This document shows, piece by piece, positions 60,569 through 64,000 of a stretch of DNA of 64,000 nucleotides. The DNA comes from JAEUJM01 sp041918615 (lineage in GTDB: Bacteria; Actinomycetota; Acidimicrobiia; Acidimicrobiales; DATDAH01): positions 1-64,000 of the forward strand of contig JAYRVH010000056.1 in the NCBI GenBank assembly GCA_041918615.1, read 5' to 3'. How positions within the stretch are numbered: position 1 is the first letter of the stretch; each line of letters starts with the position of its first letter. The notes beneath the pieces are model-generated. The model searched no databases. It saw only the letters and a list, made by a program, of their open reading frames with translations, and was not told the origin of the DNA. A program made the translations under genes and the position numbers.

Positions 60569-60604
60569 CTGTTCGTCCGGCTGTTCGTCCGGCTGTTCGT
60601 CCGG
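60569..60604. repeat. Three tandem 12-bp repeats before the first WS/DGAT gene
   Basis: CTGTTCGTCCGG is repeated three times in direct contact, between the stop of the second WS/DGAT gene and the ribosome-binding site of the first. The copies are identical. They could affect mRNA structure or spacing in the two-gene transcript, but no role is shown. Confidence 0.8.
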
Positions 60605-60617
60605 AGTCCGGTCCGGG

Positions 60618-62048
60618 TCACCGGCTCGTGCCGCCGTCGGCGACGGCCAACACCTCGTCGAAACCCGCGACCAGGCACGCCGTCAGCACGTCGGGATCGG
60701 GCACCGAAGCCGTGTCGATGGTGAGGCCGACGCACCCGATGCCCACGTGCGACAGCAGCGCCACGCTCAGAGCAGCGCCGCTCGGCGGGGCGAACGCCCA
60801 CTCGCGCACCACCTCTGCGCCGGCCAGGTAGCAGCGGCTCGGCAGGCCGGGCACGTTGGTGACCACGGCGTCGACACCCTTCAGCATCCCGCCGAAGATG
60901 GCGGTCGTCAGGCTGACCGGCAGCCGGTCGAGCATGGCCGCGATCGGCTCGGTGAGCGCGAGCGACGGCTCCGAGCGCCAGGCGTGGGCCACGCGACCGA
61001 CCACCCCGATGCGGGCACCCGGGTCCCGCACCGTGGCGGGCACCGCGAAGCGGGCGGGCACGAACCGGTTGCCGCCCAGCGGGTCACCCTCGTGACGCAC
61101 GTTGATCGGCATGGTGAAGCGCAGTTCGCGCAACGGGACCTCGTGATGGCGGTGGTAGTCGGCCAGTCCGCCCACCACCGCGGCAAGGAACGCGTCGTTG
61201 ACGCTGCCGCCGACGGCGTGGCCGGCGTTGCGCAGCCCTTCGAAGGGCACCTCGAAGGCCTCGAAGCGACGGGCCAGGCCTCGCTCGCGCATGATCGGCG
61301 AGCAGGGATCGGTGACCGGTCGCAGGAGACGGGCCACCGACCGACCCATGCGCACGGCGTCGCGGGCCGACCCGACCGGTTGCCGGGCGAAGCTCGACAG
61401 CGCCCCCGTCGCCAGGCGCGGCATGGACGAGGCGGCATGGTTCGCGAGGCGGGCACGGTCGGCGATCGAGGTGGTGATCAACGAGAACGCAGACCCGTCA
61501 CCGGCCGAAACGGCCCGAGGGACGAGCGGCTCGGGCTCGGGCGTGTCGGCCTCGTCGTCGAGCAGCATCAAGGCGAGCCGGATGCCCCCCACCCCGTCGG
61601 TGAGGGTGTGGTGCACCTTCTGGATGAGCGCGGCGCGTCCACCGGCCAGGCCCTCGACCAGCGTGAACTCCCAGAGCGGTCGGGCCCGGTCGAAAGGCGC
61701 CATGGCCAGGGGCTGGGCAACGTCGAGCGCGGCCCGCATGGCGTCGGGCTTCCGGCCCTTGGGCGCGCGCACCCGTCGCAGGTGGTAGCCGAGGTCGAAG
61801 CGAGGATCATCGACCCACCGCGGTGGGCCCAGCCGCAGGGGCGGCACCATCACCCGTTGGCGAAGCCGGGGCACCTGGACCGAGCCGTGGTGAATGCGCC
61901 GCTCGAGTCGATCCCAGTCGGGGAGCCGGTCGAGCAACGCGATCGCCGTGATGGTCGAGCGCAGGACGGGGTCCTTCTCGATGTCCCACAGCACCGCGTC
62001 CGACGCTCCCAGGTGTTGCTCGAACGACGGCTCGACGATGGTTGCCAC
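60618..62048 (-). CDS. Wax ester synthase/diacylglycerol acyltransferase (WS/DGAT), second copy
   Basis: From GTG 62048 the protein has 476 residues, with the motif HHTLTDG (146-152), PLWEFTLVEGLAGGRAALIQ before it, GGSVNDAFLAAVVGGLADYH, and TNVPGLPSRCYLAGA. It is clearly diverged from the neighbour, so it is an older paralogue that may differ in acceptor (alcohol or diacylglycerol). ATG 62099 would add 17 non-conserved residues. The two genes probably share one transcript. Confidence 0.88.
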   Translation of the reverse strand: MATIVEPSFEQHLGASDAVLWDIEKDPVLRSTITAIALLDRLPDWDRLERRIHHGSVQVPRLRQRVMVPPLRLGPPRWVDDPRFDLGYHLRRVRAPKGRKPDAMRAALDVAQPLAMAPFDRARPLWEFTLVEGLAGGRAALIQKVHHTLTDGVGGIRLALMLLDDEADTPEPEPLVPRAVSAGDGSAFSLITTSIADRARLANHAASSMPRLATGALSSFARQPVGSARDAVRMGRSVARLLRPVTDPCSPIMRERGLARRFEAFEVPFEGLRNAGHAVGGSVNDAFLAAVVGGLADYHRHHEVPLRELRFTMPINVRHEGDPLGGNRFVPARFAVPATVRDPGARIGVVGRVAHAWRSEPSLALTEPIAAMLDRLPVSLTTAIFGGMLKGVDAVVTNVPGLPSRCYLAGAEVVREWAFAPPSGAALSVALLSHVGIGCVGLTIDTASVPDPDVLTACLVAGFDEVLAVADGGTSR

Positions 62049-62160
62049 GACGACAGTGTGACCCTTGGCACCCCTGCCGCCAAGGGCCGTTGGTCCCACG
62101 CCCGCGACAAGGGACGTTCGGCCCTCCCGTGAGCGCGGCGAATGAGGAATGCTGGGCGCA

Positions 62161-64000
62161 ATGACTCAGACGAACACCTCCTCCCGGACGACGTCCAGCC
62201 GGCGCGCCTGTGTCGATGGCAACGAGGCCGCGGCCCGGGTCGCCTACGCGCTCAGCGAGGTCATGGCGATCTACCCCATCACCCCGGCCACCAAGATGGG
62301 CGAGTTGGCCGACGACTGGGCGGCTGCCGGCACACCCAACCTCTGGGGTCTCGTGCCCGAGGTGATCGAGATGCAGTCCGAGGCCGGTGCGGCCGGGGCC
62401 CTTCACGGGGCCCTCCAGCGTGGGGCGTTCGCCAGCACGTTCACCGCGTCGCAGGGCCTGCTGCTGATGATCCCGAACATGTTCAAGATCGCAGGCGAGC
62501 TCACGCCGGCGGTCATCCACGTGGCCGCGCGCACCGTCGCCACCCACGCCCTGTCGATCTTCGGCGACCACAGCGACGTGATGCACGCCCGCACCACGGG
62601 CTGGGCGATGCTCGCCTCGGGCTCAGTGCAGGAGGCGCACGACCTGGCGCTCGTTGCCCATACCGCCACGCTGCGGTCGCGCGTGCCGTTCCTGCACTTC
62701 TTCGACGGCTTCCGCACCTCGCACCAGATCGACCCGATCGAACTGCTGGCCGAGGACGACCTCCGGGCCCTCGTCGGCGACGACGACCTGCTGGCGTTCC
62801 GCGCACGCGCCCTGACGCCCGATGCCCCGGTGCTCCGGGGCACCGCCCAGAACCCCGACGTGTTCTTCCAGGGACGCGAAGCGTCCAACCCCTTCCACGC
62901 AGCGGTGCCCGCCACCGTGCAGGAGGCCATGGACGCGCTCGGCGAGCGCACCGGCCGGCACTACGGACTGGTCGACTACCACGGTGCGCCCGATGCCGAG
63001 CGGGTGGTCGTGCTCATGGGCTCGGCCGCGGGTGCCGCCCGCGAGACCGTCGATGCCCTCGTCGCCGCCGGAGAGCGCGTCGGCATGGTCACGGTCCGGC
63101 TGTACCGGCCCTTCCCGGCACCGCAGCTCATCGCCGCCCTCCCCCCCACGACCCGGGCGATCGCCGTGCTCGACCGGACCAAGGAGCCGGGCTCGATCGG
63201 CGAACCGCTCTACCTCGACGTGGTCGCGGCACTCGCGGAGGACCGCCAGGGTGGGGCGCCTGCCCACGCGACCACCCCCACGGTGATCGGTGGCCGTTAC
63301 GGGCTGTCCTCGAAGGAGATGCGCCCGGCGCACGTGAAGGCCGTGCTCGACGAGCTCGCCCTCGACCGGCCGCGACCGCACTTCACGGTCGGCATCGTCG
63401 ACGACGTGACGCATCTGAGCCTCCCCGTCGATGACGACTTCCGGCCGTCGCGGCCCGACGCGGAGGTACAGGCGCTGTTCTTCGGCCTCGGGTCCGACGG
63501 AACGGTCGGGGCCACCAAGGCGTCGGTGAAGATCATCGGCGAGCACACCGACCGGTGGGCGCAGGGCTATTTCGTGTTCGACTCCAAGAAGTCGGGGTCG
63601 TCCACCGTGTCGCACCTGCGGTTCGGGCCGGAGCCGATCACCTCCACCTACCTCGTCGAGGACGCCGACTTCGTGGCCTGCCACCAGTTCGGCCTGCTGG
63701 AGGGCATGCGGGTGCTCGACCGGGCCCGCCCGGGCGCCACGTTCCTGCTCAACTGCCCCTTCCCGCCCGACGACACATGGGAGCATCTGCCCCGCTCGAT
63801 CCAGGAGCAGATCGTGGCCAAGGGCATCGACCTCTGGGTGATCGACGCCTTTCAGGTCGCACGTGACGCCGGCATGGGCACGCGCATCAACACCGTCATG
63901 CAGCCCTGCTTCTTCCAGCTCGCCGGGGTGCTGCCCCCCGACGAGGCCATCGGCCACATCAAGGCGTCGATCGAGTCGACGTACGGCCGACGGGGACGCG
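62161..64000 (+). CDS. nifJ: Pyruvate/2-oxoacid:ferredoxin (flavodoxin) oxidoreductase, NifJ type, 5' part
   Basis: An open frame from ATG 62161 continues without a stop past the window end (613 codons visible). It begins with the NifJ N-terminus VDGNEAAARVAYALSEVMAI and YPITPATKMGE, then EVIEMQSEAGAAGALHGALQ, TFTASQGLLLMIPNMFKIAGE and SIFGDHSDVMHAR. Then comes the gamma-domain region (EVQALFFGLGSDGTVGATK). NifJ-type enzymes fuse all chains and carry ThDP and [4Fe-4S] clusters. The ThDP-binding part and ferredoxin domain lie beyond the window. Confidence 0.9.
   Translation, partial: MTQTNTSSRTTSSRRACVDGNEAAARVAYALSEVMAIYPITPATKMGELADDWAAAGTPNLWGLVPEVIEMQSEAGAAGALHGALQRGAFASTFTASQGLLLMIPNMFKIAGELTPAVIHVAARTVATHALSIFGDHSDVMHARTTGWAMLASGSVQEAHDLALVAHTATLRSRVPFLHFFDGFRTSHQIDPIELLAEDDLRALVGDDDLLAFRARALTPDAPVLRGTAQNPDVFFQGREASNPFHAAVPATVQEAMDALGERTGRHYGLVDYHGAPDAERVVVLMGSAAGAARETVDALVAAGERVGMVTVRLYRPFPAPQLIAALPPTTRAIAVLDRTKEPGSIGEPLYLDVVAALAEDRQGGAPAHATTPTVIGGRYGLSSKEMRPAHVKAVLDELALDRPRPHFTVGIVDDVTHLSLPVDDDFRPSRPDAEVQALFFGLGSDGTVGATKASVKIIGEHTDRWAQGYFVFDSKKSGSSTVSHLRFGPEPITSTYLVEDADFVACHQFGLLEGMRVLDRARPGATFLLNCPFPPDDTWEHLPRSIQEQIVAKGIDLWVIDAFQVARDAGMGTRINTVMQPCFFQLAGVLPPDEAIGHIKASIESTYGRRGR

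Noticed and set aside
62142..63434. 430-codon plus-strand frame over the start of nifJ
   Set aside because: It is an Arg/Pro-rich shadow; the true nifJ frame starts at 62161 and has no stop within the window.

Overview
The window is GC-rich DNA with actinobacterial habits: dense gene packing, frequent GTG starts, ATGA/GTGA stop-start overlaps, DUF222-HNH nucleases, a maleylpyruvate-isomerase-type (mycothiol-associated) domain, WS/DGAT acyltransferases and an MTA phosphorylase next to an FmdB zinc ribbon. A free-living actinobacterium, plausibly of the class Acidimicrobiia, fits best. That placement is inferred from gene content only.

Region 1 (1-9.5 kb) is accessory and decayed. It holds the end of an IS21-like element with four 23-bp repeats, the C-terminal piece of an alpha/beta hydrolase next to that end, a two-gene cassette of very small proteins, a transposase remnant, an acyltransferase-SGNH gene with two frameshifts and a broken tyrosine recombinase. 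An imperfect 36-bp repeat (532-567 and 4341-4376) brackets most of it. Then come an intact MMPL transporter operon with a divergent TetR regulator and palindromic operators, and a frameshifted potassium-channel remnant.

Region 2 (9.5-26.7 kb) begins with tRNA-Ala(CGC) and a CAP-domain lipoprotein. A copper amine oxidase-like enzyme appears to be split over two overlapping genes. Molybdenum cofactor genes follow (moaC, and moaA-moeA in an operon with galU and plsY), then fmdB, MTA phosphorylase, a membrane sulfatase-like protein and a CpaB-like protein. A TldD-PmbA-PmbA operon has a 59-bp repeat between its first two genes; each of the four copies is a 20-codon micro-ORF with its own start and an ATGA overlap to the next.

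Region 3 (26.7-48.8 kb) carries a second copy of the two-gene cassette seen at 0.6-0.96 kb. Mostly core genes follow: a ThDP enzyme with an alpha/beta hydrolase, an LppX-like lipoprotein, two membrane lipid proteins, dxs, nfuA, a sigma/anti-sigma pair, an ABC-2 exporter and sbcC. The sbcD gene is reduced to its tail next to a vapBC pair. A hendecad coiled-coil protein, a PuuD-like glutamine amidotransferase, a DUF2207-like protein and a lipoprotein amidohydrolase complete the region.

Region 4 (48.8-56.3 kb) is a defence-type island: a DUF222-HNH nuclease and a compact operon of MNT nucleotidyltransferase (with an extra HTH), HEPN toxin, type III-like Mod methyltransferase and Res helicase. 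A 107-bp copy of the 3' part of the amidohydrolase gene lies on its far side, so the island is bracketed by a direct repeat.

Region 5 (56.3-64 kb) returns to chromosomal genes: enoyl-CoA hydratase, a membrane-anchored beta-domain protein, a sigma-like protein, two WS/DGAT enzymes and the 5' part of a NifJ-type 2-oxoacid:ferredoxin oxidoreductase that runs off the end.
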